Source: Salegentibacter agarivorans
GTDB lineage: Bacteria; Bacteroidota; Bacteroidia; Flavobacteriales; Flavobacteriaceae
Assembly (NCBI RefSeq): GCF_900113135.1
Contig: NZ_FOOH01000009.1
Location: 1 to 64,000 of the forward strand
DNA: 64,000 bases
Reading direction: 5' to 3'
The translations under genes and the position numbers were made by a program. This document shows, piece by piece, positions 1 to 8,460 of the stretch. Below the pieces are notes generated by a model. The model was not told the origin of the DNA. It did no database searches and worked only from the letters and a program-made list of their open reading frames with translations. Position 1 is the first letter of the stretch; each line of letters begins with the position of its first letter.

Positions 1-2590
1 AGGTATTTAAATTAAATTCATTCTCGGTGATACAAATAATCGGATTTTCATCATTAACTTCCACAATAGCTTGTTCGGGAGCAAGTACTTCTACAGAAAG
101 TTCTACAGAATCTTGACATTCTCCAGATCCAACAGTATAAGTTGTGGAAAAGATGCCAATCTCAGCCTCGTTGTTGTACCAGTTTACGATTTCGTTAATA
201 GTAGGTTCGAAAGTTCCGTTTCTACTTACACCTTCATCAAGAAGATCTAGATAGTAATTTCTAACCGAACTAATTGAAGGGAACCTTCCGTTTTCGATCG
301 TTATATTACAGATTTCTGTGCTGTTAGGTTGCCCAGCATCTATAAGTTCACCATCAAAAATAGTAATGGCAAAAGTAGATTCGTCTGTGTCACATTCATC
401 AGCTTCATTCCCAACGGTGTAAGTTCCGTTTAAAGAAAGTTCAGGGTCTCTATCTGGATCACCGTAGTAGGAAAGTAATTGGGCTCCTAAAATATTTACA
501 TTGGGTGAAAATTCTCCGTCAATTTCTCCATCCCATTCAAATCTCTGGAATAGTTGCGTTAAAGTTGCCTCTGGATTTAAAGGATCAAAATCAGCAAGAA
601 GTGATTCAAGTTCAGAAACACAGATAGAATCTTCAATATCGTTTCCTGCATCAGGTCCTTGGATTACATCAATGGTAAAAGTAGTTTCCTCACTACCGCT
701 TACACAATTTAAAGATTCGTCTACTCTGTAAGTAATTGTATAAGTGTCTGGTTCTACTGTTGAAGGATCAAAAACATTGTTGGATACTCCTTCTCCTGAG
801 AAAGTTCCGCCTACCGTGCCTTCAAAAGAATCAGCTTCAGTTAATGAAGTTAGATCTATTGGCTGGTCACTTGTGCAAACATCTTCGTTATAAACTAAAT
901 TTCCTGCGTTAGCCGTTTCTCCTTCGATAACAGTACGGGTAAGTTCAATTTCCTCTGAACAGCCATTTTCAACATTTGCAATGAAGGTAGCAGTAAATGT
1001 ATCGATGTTATTCTGGTTGTATTGATTGATTACAGCCTGAATATCGCCTTCTTCAAAATCTCCTTCAGGAATGTTTTCTCCGAAGTTTTCTAAGAATAAT
1101 GCTTCAACATCTTCTGGAATCTCATTAACTAAAGCCGGAATATCATCATTACATAAGTCTGTAACGGGTACTAATTCAAAATCTGCTCCTTCTAAAACAG
1201 TTACTCCTAAATTAGCTGTGTCTTCACAACTTGTTCCTTCCCCAATGGTATAGATAATATCAAAAGTAATTTCGTCGGAAGTATTATTTAAATCGTCTGC
1301 AATTTCTGAAGGCAAAGGTGAAAACTTACCATCTTCATCAGCATCACCGCTTAAGAGGCTATTTAGATAATTTCTTACTTCTGTTTCATCAACTTCACCG
1401 ATTTCTGAGCGACAAAGGATATTGCCTAAATTACTATCTCCAGCTTCAAAGCTTTCTTCTACTGTTATAGAAAGTTCTACTGTGTCTTCACAACCTGCTT
1501 CGGTAGTGAAAGTAGCCTGGGTCGTAAAAGTATCTATTGGTTCATCACTGTAATCGCTTGCTATTGATTGTATAGACGGGAGGAAGCTTACATTAGTAGG
1601 TAAGTCCCTTCCTGCAACTAGGCTAAGAAATAATTGCTCAGGAGTTTCATCTTCTAATCTTTCCTCAACTTCTGACAAACATAAGGTTGTTGATGCGTCT
1701 TCACCAGCATCAAAATCCTCTAAAGTAACCGCAACAGCAGCTCTGTCCACAGTTGGAGTTTCACAGGGAGGAGTGATGCGTCCAGCATCATTCACAACTT
1801 GTCCAACGTAGTAAACCTGTCCTGAGATTAATTCAGTGCCAGCTGCCAAAGGAGATGTTGCATTTCTTGAGCGGTACCATCTAATGGCTTGAGTATTATT
1901 ATAAGTACCTTCCGCTTCTAAATCTGCTACAGTTGCTCCTTCACATAAAGTTTGTGAAGTCTCAGTAGCGGGAGCTTCTATTTGATTTGGATCGTAACCA
2001 AAAGCTACTCTTTGTGAAGGACAATTACCTGGTTCAATTGTAGAAATTGGAACCTGAGCAATATAATAACTATTACCAGCAACAAGTTCGCCGGTAAATT
2101 CATCACTTCCTTCTTCGGTAGTATATACCGCTATTCTATAGTTATTTTCATCATCTACAATAAACAAATCACTTAGATCGCCTTCATCAAAATTAGTAGG
2201 TGTACAATTAGAAAAAGTGAATCCGCTAGATCGATCGTTTGTTATTCTGTTCTCCGGTAATAACTCGCTTTCTACAGTTACCGTGATAGCAATACGCTCG
2301 CATTGTCCAGATTCTCCACCTACAAAATAGGTTTCTCCATCCACGAGAAGTTCATCTTGCGGGATGGCTTGAGTGTCATTCGCGTTATCGTCTGTTTGGT
2401 AAACTGGATAACCATCCGTATTAAGTTCGCTAACTGTTTGTGTAAAACAAACGGTTTGTGTTTCAGAGAAACTAAAATTGTCCGGATCAGGACAATCATC
2501 TTGCCCAAATGAGGGCAAGGTTCCAATTAACAATACAAAGGCGAAAAGGAACCAATTTGTTCCCTTCCTCCCAAAAGTAAAATTTTGCAT
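1..2590 (-). CDS. Large secreted repeat protein, 5' part only (C-terminus outside window)
   Basis: The reverse strand is open from an ATG at 2590 to the window edge, about 863 codons with no stop. The first 30 residues form a signal peptide (basic start, hydrophobic FLFAFVLLIG, then SFGQ/DD). The mature part is strongly acidic with almost no lysine. From about residue 300 it contains roughly seven repeats of 85-105 residues. Each begins near an LC.SE or IC.SE motif and ends with a GCED-type cysteine and a beta-strand such as VELSITVEE, which fits Ig-like or adhesin beta-sandwich domains. Proteins of this build in Flavobacteriia are usually type IX secretion substrates annotated as gliding-motility-associated C-terminal-domain proteins. 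That C-terminal domain would lie beyond the window, so the export route is an inference. The exact function is unknown. Confidence 0.8.
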   Translation of the reverse strand, partial: MQNFTFGRKGTNWFLFAFVLLIGTLPSFGQDDCPDPDNFSFSETQTVCFTQTVSELNTDGYPVYQTDDNANDTQAIPQDELLVDGETYFVGGESGQCERIAITVTVESELLPENRITNDRSSGFTFSNCTPTNFDEGDLSDLFIVDDENNYRIAVYTTEEGSDEFTGELVAGNSYYIAQVPISTIEPGNCPSQRVAFGYDPNQIEAPATETSQTLCEGATVADLEAEGTYNNTQAIRWYRSRNATSPLAAGTELISGQVYYVGQVVNDAGRITPPCETPTVDRAAVAVTLEDFDAGEDASTTLCLSEVEERLEDETPEQLFLSLVAGRDLPTNVSFLPSIQSIASDYSDEPIDTFTTQATFTTEAGCEDTVELSITVEESFEAGDSNLGNILCRSEIGEVDETEVRNYLNSLLSGDADEDGKFSPLPSEIADDLNNTSDEITFDIIYTIGEGTSCEDTANLGVTVLEGADFELVPVTDLCNDDIPALVNEIPEDVEALFLENFGENIPEGDFEEGDIQAVINQYNQNNIDTFTATFIANVENGCSEEIELTRTVIEGETANAGNLVYNEDVCTSDQPIDLTSLTEADSFEGTVGGTFSGEGVSNNVFDPSTVEPDTYTITYRVDESLNCVSGSEETTFTIDVIQGPDAGNDIEDSICVSELESLLADFDPLNPEATLTQLFQRFEWDGEIDGEFSPNVNILGAQLLSYYGDPDRDPELSLNGTYTVGNEADECDTDESTFAITIFDGELIDAGQPNSTEICNITIENGRFPSISSVRNYYLDLLDEGVSRNGTFEPTINEIVNWYNNEAEIGIFSTTYTVGSGECQDSVELSVEVLAPEQAIVEVNDENPIICITENEFNLNT

Positions 2591-2795
2591 AGGCTAGGTG
2601 TTAAAATTCAATTATTAGTATTAGGTTTAAATAATTTTAGCAGCACAAATATTAAAATAATTTTTAACATTGTGAGTTAAACTAAGCAGTACTTTAACAA
2701 ATTTTACCATTTATTTTGGTTCTATATATTTTTGTTAAACGTTACTTGAGGCTTTAGGTCGATATTCGCGATAAATTTATGAAAAAATTAATAGG

Positions 2796-3674
2796 ATGAC
2801 TAACAAATTCTTAATATTCGGTATAATTCTCTTCTCAATATTTACGCCGGTTTGGGCGCAGTCTTCTATAGAAACCGGGGAGAAATATCTTAATGAAAAC
2901 CAAATTAACCAGGCAAAGAAGGTTTTTGAAGAGCACAATGAGAATTTAAAGGCCATAGAATACCTTGGTGATATTGCCAGTTTTGAGAAAAAATGGGATG
3001 AAGCAATAAATTATTATGAAAAACTGGTGGAAAACCAGCCTAACTCTTCGGCCTATAACTTCAAACTTGGTGGAGCCATGGGAATGAAAGCTATGGAGGC
3101 TTCTAAATTTAAAGCGGCTTTAATGCTGGGCGATATTAAAACGCATTTGAATAAAGCTGCCGAATTAGATAAAAACCATGCAGAAGTCCGTAGGGCCCTG
3201 GTGGAACTTTATATGCAGTTGCCAACGATTATTGGTGGTAGCAAAGAACTTGCGCAGCAGTATGTGAAAGAACTTCAGTCAATAAATAGAGTAGATGCTT
3301 ACCTGGCTCAGGCTTATATTCATAAAATAGAAGAAGACCGGGAAGCAATGAAAATAGCAGTAAATAAGGCTCTTGACACGGCCATTAAAGATAAAAGTTT
3401 GGTAGCGCGTAATTACCTGAATTATGAATTAGGCGAAAGAGCGGCTTTGTTAAATCTGAAGCCGGAAATGGCAGTTGATTTTCTTGAAAAGTATATAAAA
3501 AATTATAATTATAAAGATTTGAAATCGCCGGCCTGGGCCCATTTTCATATTGCTAAAATTCAGGCTTCAAAGAATAATCAGGATCAAGCTTTGTCTCATA
3601 TAAATAAGGCCCTTGCATCAAAGTTTAATTTTCCTGAAGCCGAAAAACTCAAACAACAAATATTAGAGATGTAG
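2796..3674 (+). CDS. Secreted tetratricopeptide-repeat protein
   Basis: The 292-residue protein starts with a signal peptide of about 22 residues ending in VWAQ. The rest is helical with TPR-like repeats (for example AIEYLGDIASFEKKWDEAINYYEKL near residues 48-72, and a last repeat near 260-290). A TPR protein in the periplasm or attached to the envelope normally acts as a protein-protein scaffold. No catalytic motif is visible. It stands alone between the divergent large repeat gene and the Mpl-like ligase, with its own 205-base upstream region. I do not recognise a specific family name, so the function is open. Confidence 0.75.
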   Translation: MTNKFLIFGIILFSIFTPVWAQSSIETGEKYLNENQINQAKKVFEEHNENLKAIEYLGDIASFEKKWDEAINYYEKLVENQPNSSAYNFKLGGAMGMKAMEASKFKAALMLGDIKTHLNKAAELDKNHAEVRRALVELYMQLPTIIGGSKELAQQYVKELQSINRVDAYLAQAYIHKIEEDREAMKIAVNKALDTAIKDKSLVARNYLNYELGERAALLNLKPEMAVDFLEKYIKNYNYKDLKSPAWAHFHIAKIQASKNNQDQALSHINKALASKFNFPEAEKLKQQILEM

Positions 3675-3701
3675 GCTAAAGGCTTTTCCTAAAGTCTTAA
3701 C

Positions 3702-3709
3702 TATATTTG
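3702..3709 (+). promoter_or_regulatory. Bacteroidota -7 promoter box for mpl
   Basis: TATATTTG is a perfect match to the TAnnTTTG -7 element used by the primary sigma factor of Bacteroidota. It lies 54 bases before the mpl ATG. No clear TTG is seen at the -33 position, so the call rests on the -7 box and its location. Confidence 0.55.
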
Positions 3710-3763
3710 CAGCCAGTTAACAGAGTTGAAATTGCCATAATTACTGGCGCGAAAAAGAATCTA

Positions 3764-5116
3764 ATGAAACTTCATTTTATAGCAATTGGCGGTAGTGCTA
3801 TGCATAGTCTTGCCCTTGCACTTCACACAAAAGGAAATATTATTACCGGAAGCGATGATGCTATCTACGAACCCTCAAAATCTGCTTTACAAAACAAAGG
3901 TTTGCTTCCGGAAGAATTTGGGTGGTTTCCTGAGAAATTAACACGGGAATTGGATGCCGTGATATTGGGTATGCACGCCAGGAAAGATAATCCCGAGTTG
4001 AAGAAAGCCGAAGAATTAGGCTTGAAAATTTATTCGTATCCTGAATTCCTTTTTGAACTTTCTAAAGAGAAAACACGCGTAGTAGTTGGTGGATCTCACG
4101 GAAAAACTACGATTACGGCTATGATATTGCACGTGATGCATTATCATGGGAAAGAAATTGACTATATGCTTGGTGCCCCGGTTCGCGGAATTGAAAATAC
4201 TATTAATCTAAGCGATGAGAATGACTTTATGCTCATTGAAGGTGACGAATACCCGGCTTCAGCTATAGATCTTCGTCCTAAATTTCATCTTTATCAACCA
4301 AATATAGCCTTACTTAGTGGGATTGCATGGGATCACATTAATGTGTTTCCCACTTTTGAAAACTATGTAGAGCAGTTTCAAATTTTTATAAAATCTATTG
4401 TAAAAGGCGGAATCCTCGTTTATAACGAAGAAGATGAAACTTTGAAAATTTTAGCTGAAAATACCGAAAATCAAATAAGAAAGCATCCTTATTTTACCCC
4501 TGAATACCACGTAGAAGATGGAGAAACAATCCTGGAAACTTCTGAAGGGGATATGCCTTTAGAAATCTTTGGAAGACATAATATGAATAACCTTGCCGGT
4601 GCAAAATGGATTTGCCAGCATATGGGAATTGATGAAGACGATTTCTATGAAGCGATGATGGAATTTGAAGGGGCTAGTCGCAGGTTAGAAAAGATTTATG
4701 AAAATGAGAACGGAATTATTTTTAAAGATTTTGCGCACAGCCCATCTAAAGTGAAAGCCAGCACAGAGGCGGTCAAAGAACAATATCCCAATAAGAAACT
4801 TATTGCCTGTTTAGAATTACACACTTTTAGCAGCCTTAATTCAGAATTTATTCAGCAGTATAAAGATACTTTAGGTAAAGCGGATGAAGCTATGGTATTT
4901 TATTCTCCAGAGGCAATTTCGCAAAAACAAATGCAAGCTGTTTCTCCCGAGGAAATAAAAAATGCCTTCAATGAACCAAATCTGGAAGTGGTTTCTGAAA
5001 CTTCAGCATTTAAAAAAATATTGGAATCTAAAGATTTTAAAAATTCGGTTTTACTTTTAATGAGTAGCGGGACTTTTGGAAGTTTAGATCTTGAAGAGAT
5101 GAAAACTTTGTTTTAA
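3764..5116 (+). CDS. mpl: Mpl-like UDP-N-acetylmuramate:tripeptide ligase (Mur ligase family)
   Basis: This 450-residue Mur ligase probably joins UDP-MurNAc to a recycled L-Ala-gamma-D-Glu-meso-DAP peptide in the cytoplasm, as Mpl does. The N-terminal MurC-like nucleotide-binding fold begins with HFIAIGGSAMHSLA. The ATP loop GGSHGKTT lies near residues 109-116, followed by the central-domain motif IEGDEYPASA and a C-terminal ligase domain. The reading frame is open from a TTG at 3707. That TTG lies inside a TATATTTG promoter box, and Mpl homology begins at MKLHFIA, so I place the start at the ATG at 3764. MurC and Mpl are close relatives. The short N-terminus and the EGDEY motif favour Mpl. 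Confidence 0.85.
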   Translation: MKLHFIAIGGSAMHSLALALHTKGNIITGSDDAIYEPSKSALQNKGLLPEEFGWFPEKLTRELDAVILGMHARKDNPELKKAEELGLKIYSYPEFLFELSKEKTRVVVGGSHGKTTITAMILHVMHYHGKEIDYMLGAPVRGIENTINLSDENDFMLIEGDEYPASAIDLRPKFHLYQPNIALLSGIAWDHINVFPTFENYVEQFQIFIKSIVKGGILVYNEEDETLKILAENTENQIRKHPYFTPEYHVEDGETILETSEGDMPLEIFGRHNMNNLAGAKWICQHMGIDEDDFYEAMMEFEGASRRLEKIYENENGIIFKDFAHSPSKVKASTEAVKEQYPNKKLIACLELHTFSSLNSEFIQQYKDTLGKADEAMVFYSPEAISQKQMQAVSPEEIKNAFNEPNLEVVSETSAFKKILESKDFKNSVLLLMSSGTFGSLDLEEMKTLF

Positions 5117-5181
5117 GTTAAATACCTCATTTTAAATTGTCCCGCTGTAGATAAGAAATCATTTTTTATCTTTATAAAACT

Positions 5182-5883
5182 ATGGGGCAGGAAAATCAGG
5201 TTGGTTTTGGAATTAAATCCTGGGCAGAAGACGATCGGCCCAGGGAAAAACTGCTTCATAAAGGTAAACTCAGTCTAAGCAACGCTGAACTTATCGCAAT
5301 ATTAATTGGTTCAGGAAGCCGCAATGAATCTGCAGTGCAATTAAGCAAACGCATTCTAGCTTCTACAGGAAATCAACTTAGCGATCTCGGAAAACTTTCA
5401 GTAAAAAAGCTCTGTGAATTTAAAGGAATTGGTCCGGCAAAAGCTATAAGTATTGTAGCTGCGATGGAACTGGGCCGGCGCCGAAGAACAGAAGAAGCCT
5501 TAGAGAAGAAGAAAATTACTTCCAGTGCTTCGGTTTTTGAGCTGATGCAGCCTATAATTGGCGAACTTTATCACGAAGAATTCTGGATTATTTATCTTAA
5601 TAATTCCAATAAAGTTATTGAGCAATTACAACTTAGCAAAGGTGGCATTACCGGCACCCTTGTAGATGTGCGACTCACACTTAGAAAAGCGCTGGAAGTT
5701 GGTGCAACTTCTATTATTTTGGCGCATAACCATCCCTCGGGAACTTTAAAGCCAAGTGAAGCCGATAAGCAACTTACCCAAAAGCTTAAAACTGCCGCGC
5801 AAAGTTTAGATATAAAGGTGTTAGACCATCTTATTGTTACCGAAAAATCATACTTTAGCTTTGCAGACGAAGGCGTACTTTAA
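5182..5883 (+). CDS. radC: RadC family JAB-domain protein
   Basis: The 233-residue protein has the RadC layout: an N-terminal helix-hairpin-helix-like UPF0758 part (LSNAELIAILIGSG, then FKGIGPAKA near residues 85-93) and a C-terminal JAB/MPN metal-binding domain. The metal motif HNHPSG followed by PSEAD is intact at about residues 182-195. RadC was long called a DNA-repair protein, but its molecular role is not settled; the JAB motif suggests a zinc metallohydrolase. An imperfect promoter box (TATCTTTA) ends about 7 bases before the ATG. The next gene follows after 9 bases, so they are probably cotranscribed. Confidence 0.9.
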   Translation: MGQENQVGFGIKSWAEDDRPREKLLHKGKLSLSNAELIAILIGSGSRNESAVQLSKRILASTGNQLSDLGKLSVKKLCEFKGIGPAKAISIVAAMELGRRRRTEEALEKKKITSSASVFELMQPIIGELYHEEFWIIYLNNSNKVIEQLQLSKGGITGTLVDVRLTLRKALEVGATSIILAHNHPSGTLKPSEADKQLTQKLKTAAQSLDIKVLDHLIVTEKSYFSFADEGVL

Positions 5884-5892
5884 ATTGATTAA

Positions 5893-7182
5893 ATGCTACT
5901 AATTTATACCCAGAAAATCACCCCGCGAATAGTTTACACTTTCAAACATATTTGCACCAATGTTCTGGGGATTTCTATAAAATTTACTACTAAAATTGAA
6001 GAATTTATCGCCCACGAGGGGATGAAACTTTCTTACGGGAAACAAGCCCTGGGAAACGAATTGTTTGTGCAAAAAGTAGATCTTTTACTAGAACAGGGTT
6101 TAAGCGAGGTAGAAATAAAAGTACAGCCCTGGGGCGATAATTATTGCTTTTTCCCAGTGTCAGAAAACAGTGCTTTGCCTTTTGATATTTTTGCAGCTTC
6201 TTTCTTTTTACTGAGTAGGTACGAAGAATATTTACCGCACGTAAAAGACGATTTAGGGCGTTTTCCTGCTTCAGAAAGTGTAGGTTTTCAGGAAGGATTT
6301 TTAAAAACTCCCGTAGTAGATATCTGGGCTTATAAATTTAAGGAAATTCTGCTGGAAAGATTCCCGGAAATTTCACTTGCTAATAGGAAATTTCATACCA
6401 GGGCCATAATAGCAGTAGAGCACGTTTTTAATTTTCAGAATAAAGGGTTTTTGCGCAGTTTAGCAGGAATGCATTTAGATATTATAAAACTCCAGTTTAA
6501 TAAAGTTTTAGATCGTATACAGGTAGTGATGCGGATTAAAAAAGATCCTATAAATATTTTTGAAGATCTAATTGCCTTTATAAAGGAATACAAAGTTCCT
6601 TTACTGTTTATGTTTCAGCTTAGTGATTTTTCTATTTACGATCGTAACATTAATTACAACCGAAACCCGTATCGCTCTATTATAAAATATGTGGGAGATT
6701 ATGCTAAAGTGGGTTTAATGCCCGGTTATTTTGCAATGGAAGATTTTAAAACCCTTCGGAAGGAAAAGTTGCGTATGGAGAATACCGTACATACCCCTTT
6801 AGATAGCGTGATTAATGTGAAATATAATTTGAATATTCCTGAGTTTTATAATTTCCTCTCAGAGCTTGAAATTCCGCAGGATTATTCTATGGGATATCCT
6901 GAAACTGCCGGTTTTAGAGCGGGGACCTGCAGTCCTTTTTTGTTTTATGATATTAATACTGAATCTACCCTCGCTTTAAAAATTCATCCTTATGTATTCA
7001 ATTCAAATATCGTAGAACATACAGATTTTGGACAATTAACCGGCGATATTGGCAAAATGATTGCTGAAGTAAAAAAAGTAGGTGGAAGTTTTAAAGCGGT
7101 ATTTAAAAATCAGGATTTTTCTGAATATTCTAACTTCCAGGCTTATTACGCATTACTAAAACAGATTTATGAAATTAAGTAA
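5893..7182 (+). CDS. Polysaccharide-deacetylase-like protein (DUF7033 type), metal ligands not evident
   Basis: The 429-residue protein resembles a Flavobacteriaceae family annotated as polysaccharide deacetylase, with an N-terminal DUF7033-like region (PFDIFAASFFLLSRYEEYL near residues 100-118) and a C-terminal NodB-like barrel ending in DYSMGYPETAGFRAGTCSPF. Canonical members carry an Asp pair in an IDIDNAY-like strand and His in GIHPSY and RQHFL. Here the corresponding stretches read IIAVEHVFNF, GLMPGYF and INVKYNL, so the usual metal ligands are not visible. It may be a non-catalytic member. It overlaps the next gene by 14 bases, which suggests translational coupling with the HAD phosphatase. 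The family call is moderate; the loss of activity is an inference. Confidence 0.65.
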   Translation: MLLIYTQKITPRIVYTFKHICTNVLGISIKFTTKIEEFIAHEGMKLSYGKQALGNELFVQKVDLLLEQGLSEVEIKVQPWGDNYCFFPVSENSALPFDIFAASFFLLSRYEEYLPHVKDDLGRFPASESVGFQEGFLKTPVVDIWAYKFKEILLERFPEISLANRKFHTRAIIAVEHVFNFQNKGFLRSLAGMHLDIIKLQFNKVLDRIQVVMRIKKDPINIFEDLIAFIKEYKVPLLFMFQLSDFSIYDRNINYNRNPYRSIIKYVGDYAKVGLMPGYFAMEDFKTLRKEKLRMENTVHTPLDSVINVKYNLNIPEFYNFLSELEIPQDYSMGYPETAGFRAGTCSPFLFYDINTESTLALKIHPYVFNSNIVEHTDFGQLTGDIGKMIAEVKKVGGSFKAVFKNQDFSEYSNFQAYYALLKQIYEIK

Positions 7183-7858
7183 TATCAATCATATATTTTT
7201 CGATTTAGACCATACTTTATGGGATTTTGATCGAAATTCTGCCCTTGCTTTTGAGCGGGTTTTTAAATTCAGAAATATTCCGTTAGAGATAAACGATTTT
7301 CTCAAAATCTATATGCCGGTAAATTTTAAATACTGGGAGCGATATAGAAATGATCAGGTTACAAAAGAAGCTTTACGCTACGGGCGGTTAAAAGACAGTT
7401 TTGATCTTTTAAAATTTGAAGCCGATAAGGATTTAATAAATAATATTGCGATAGATTATATAGAATATCTACCCGACCATAATCATCTTTTAGATGGTAG
7501 TAAAGAGGTGTTGGATTATCTTCATAAAAGTTATGAATTGCATATTATCACAAATGGCTTTGAAGAGGTGCAGCATAAAAAACTTTCTAATTCCGGTATA
7601 AGTAAGTATTTTACTACAATCACTACTTCTGAAGAAGTAGGGGTGAAAAAACCCAATAGATTAATTTTCGAAGCCGCACTCAAAAAATCTTCAGCTACCC
7701 CCGAAAATAGTATTATGATTGGAGATAATTATGAAGCCGATTGTACAGGAGCTCAAAATTGTGGGATAAAACCCATCTTCTTCGACTACTATGGAAATAA
7801 AGAAAACATCGGCGTAATGCATATAAAAACGTTAAATGAACTAAAGACCTATTTGTAA
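7169..7858 (+). CDS. HAD hydrolase, YjjG-type noncanonical pyrimidine nucleotidase
   Basis: This 229-residue HAD-superfamily protein has motif I FFDLDHTLWDFD (residues 10-21) with the nucleophile Asp and the second Asp. Motif II is IITNGFEE, motif III the lysine of GVKKPN, and motif IV IMIGDNYEADCTGA. The LWDFD extension and overall length are typical of YjjG, a nucleoside 5'-monophosphate phosphatase that removes noncanonical pyrimidine nucleotides. Substrate specificity cannot be read from sequence alone. The start overlaps the end of the deacetylase-like gene by 14 bases. Confidence 0.85.
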   Translation: MKLSNINHIFFDLDHTLWDFDRNSALAFERVFKFRNIPLEINDFLKIYMPVNFKYWERYRNDQVTKEALRYGRLKDSFDLLKFEADKDLINNIAIDYIEYLPDHNHLLDGSKEVLDYLHKSYELHIITNGFEEVQHKKLSNSGISKYFTTITTSEEVGVKKPNRLIFEAALKKSSATPENSIMIGDNYEADCTGAQNCGIKPIFFDYYGNKENIGVMHIKTLNELKTYL

Positions 7859-7905
7859 TAGTATTCTTTTGTTAATTTCGTTAGTGCAGCCTAAAGCCGT
7901 GCCTA

Positions 7906-8460
7906 ATGAAATTACTTTCAAAATTTATTTTAAGAAGTATTGGCCTAGTGCTTATTGGGGTTGTGTTATGCGGTTGCGTAAAAGATATAGATCTTAACCA
8001 AAAAGAGGAAATTAGTTTAAGCCCAGATGTGCAAATAGATCTTCTTATCTACGATATAGACCAATCTCAATTTAAAGATCCTTCTACCGGAAATGTTAGA
8101 AACCATATAAGTGATACAGTTCGCTTAGAATTTCTGGACGACGATTATATTCAGAAAGATCTTACCTCAGTAGAATTTTATTTCAGGCATATTAATACTT
8201 TTCCCCACGAGATAGAAAGTAAGATAAGATTTTTATCTGATGGTAACCGGGAACAATTTGCGGTAAACTATACAATAAAGCCGGGGATTAATGGTAATCC
8301 CGTAACAACAGAACAGTTTGAGTTTATTGAAGAAAATCGTATACATTTAGTTCGTAGAACAATAAAAATGGTTGTTGAATTAGAGGTTCAACCGGGATCA
8401 GCGAAGTTTGAAGGGGAATTAGATTTCGCTTCCAAAGGCCTCTTTTCGTTTGAATTTTAA
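7906..8460 (+). CDS. Predicted outer-membrane lipoprotein, unknown function
   Basis: The 184-residue protein has a lipoprotein signal (hydrophobic LVLIGVVL followed by CGC at residues 22-24). The mature part is mostly beta-strand and acidic, with no recognised catalytic motif. It ends on the TAA whose last base is shared with the start of the next gene (ATG at 8460), so the two are translationally coupled. The pairing with a DUF5723-like outer-membrane protein suggests a joint envelope role. I do not recognise a family. Confidence 0.7.
   Translation: MKLLSKFILRSIGLVLIGVVLCGCVKDIDLNQKEEISLSPDVQIDLLIYDIDQSQFKDPSTGNVRNHISDTVRLEFLDDDYIQKDLTSVEFYFRHINTFPHEIESKIRFLSDGNREQFAVNYTIKPGINGNPVTTEQFEFIEENRIHLVRRTIKMVVELEVQPGSAKFEGELDFASKGLFSFEF

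Noticed and set aside
501-2526. Several short plus- and minus-strand frames over the first 2.6 kb
   Set aside because: They are shadows of the long open minus-strand frame starting at 2590, which has a signal peptide and repeat structure.
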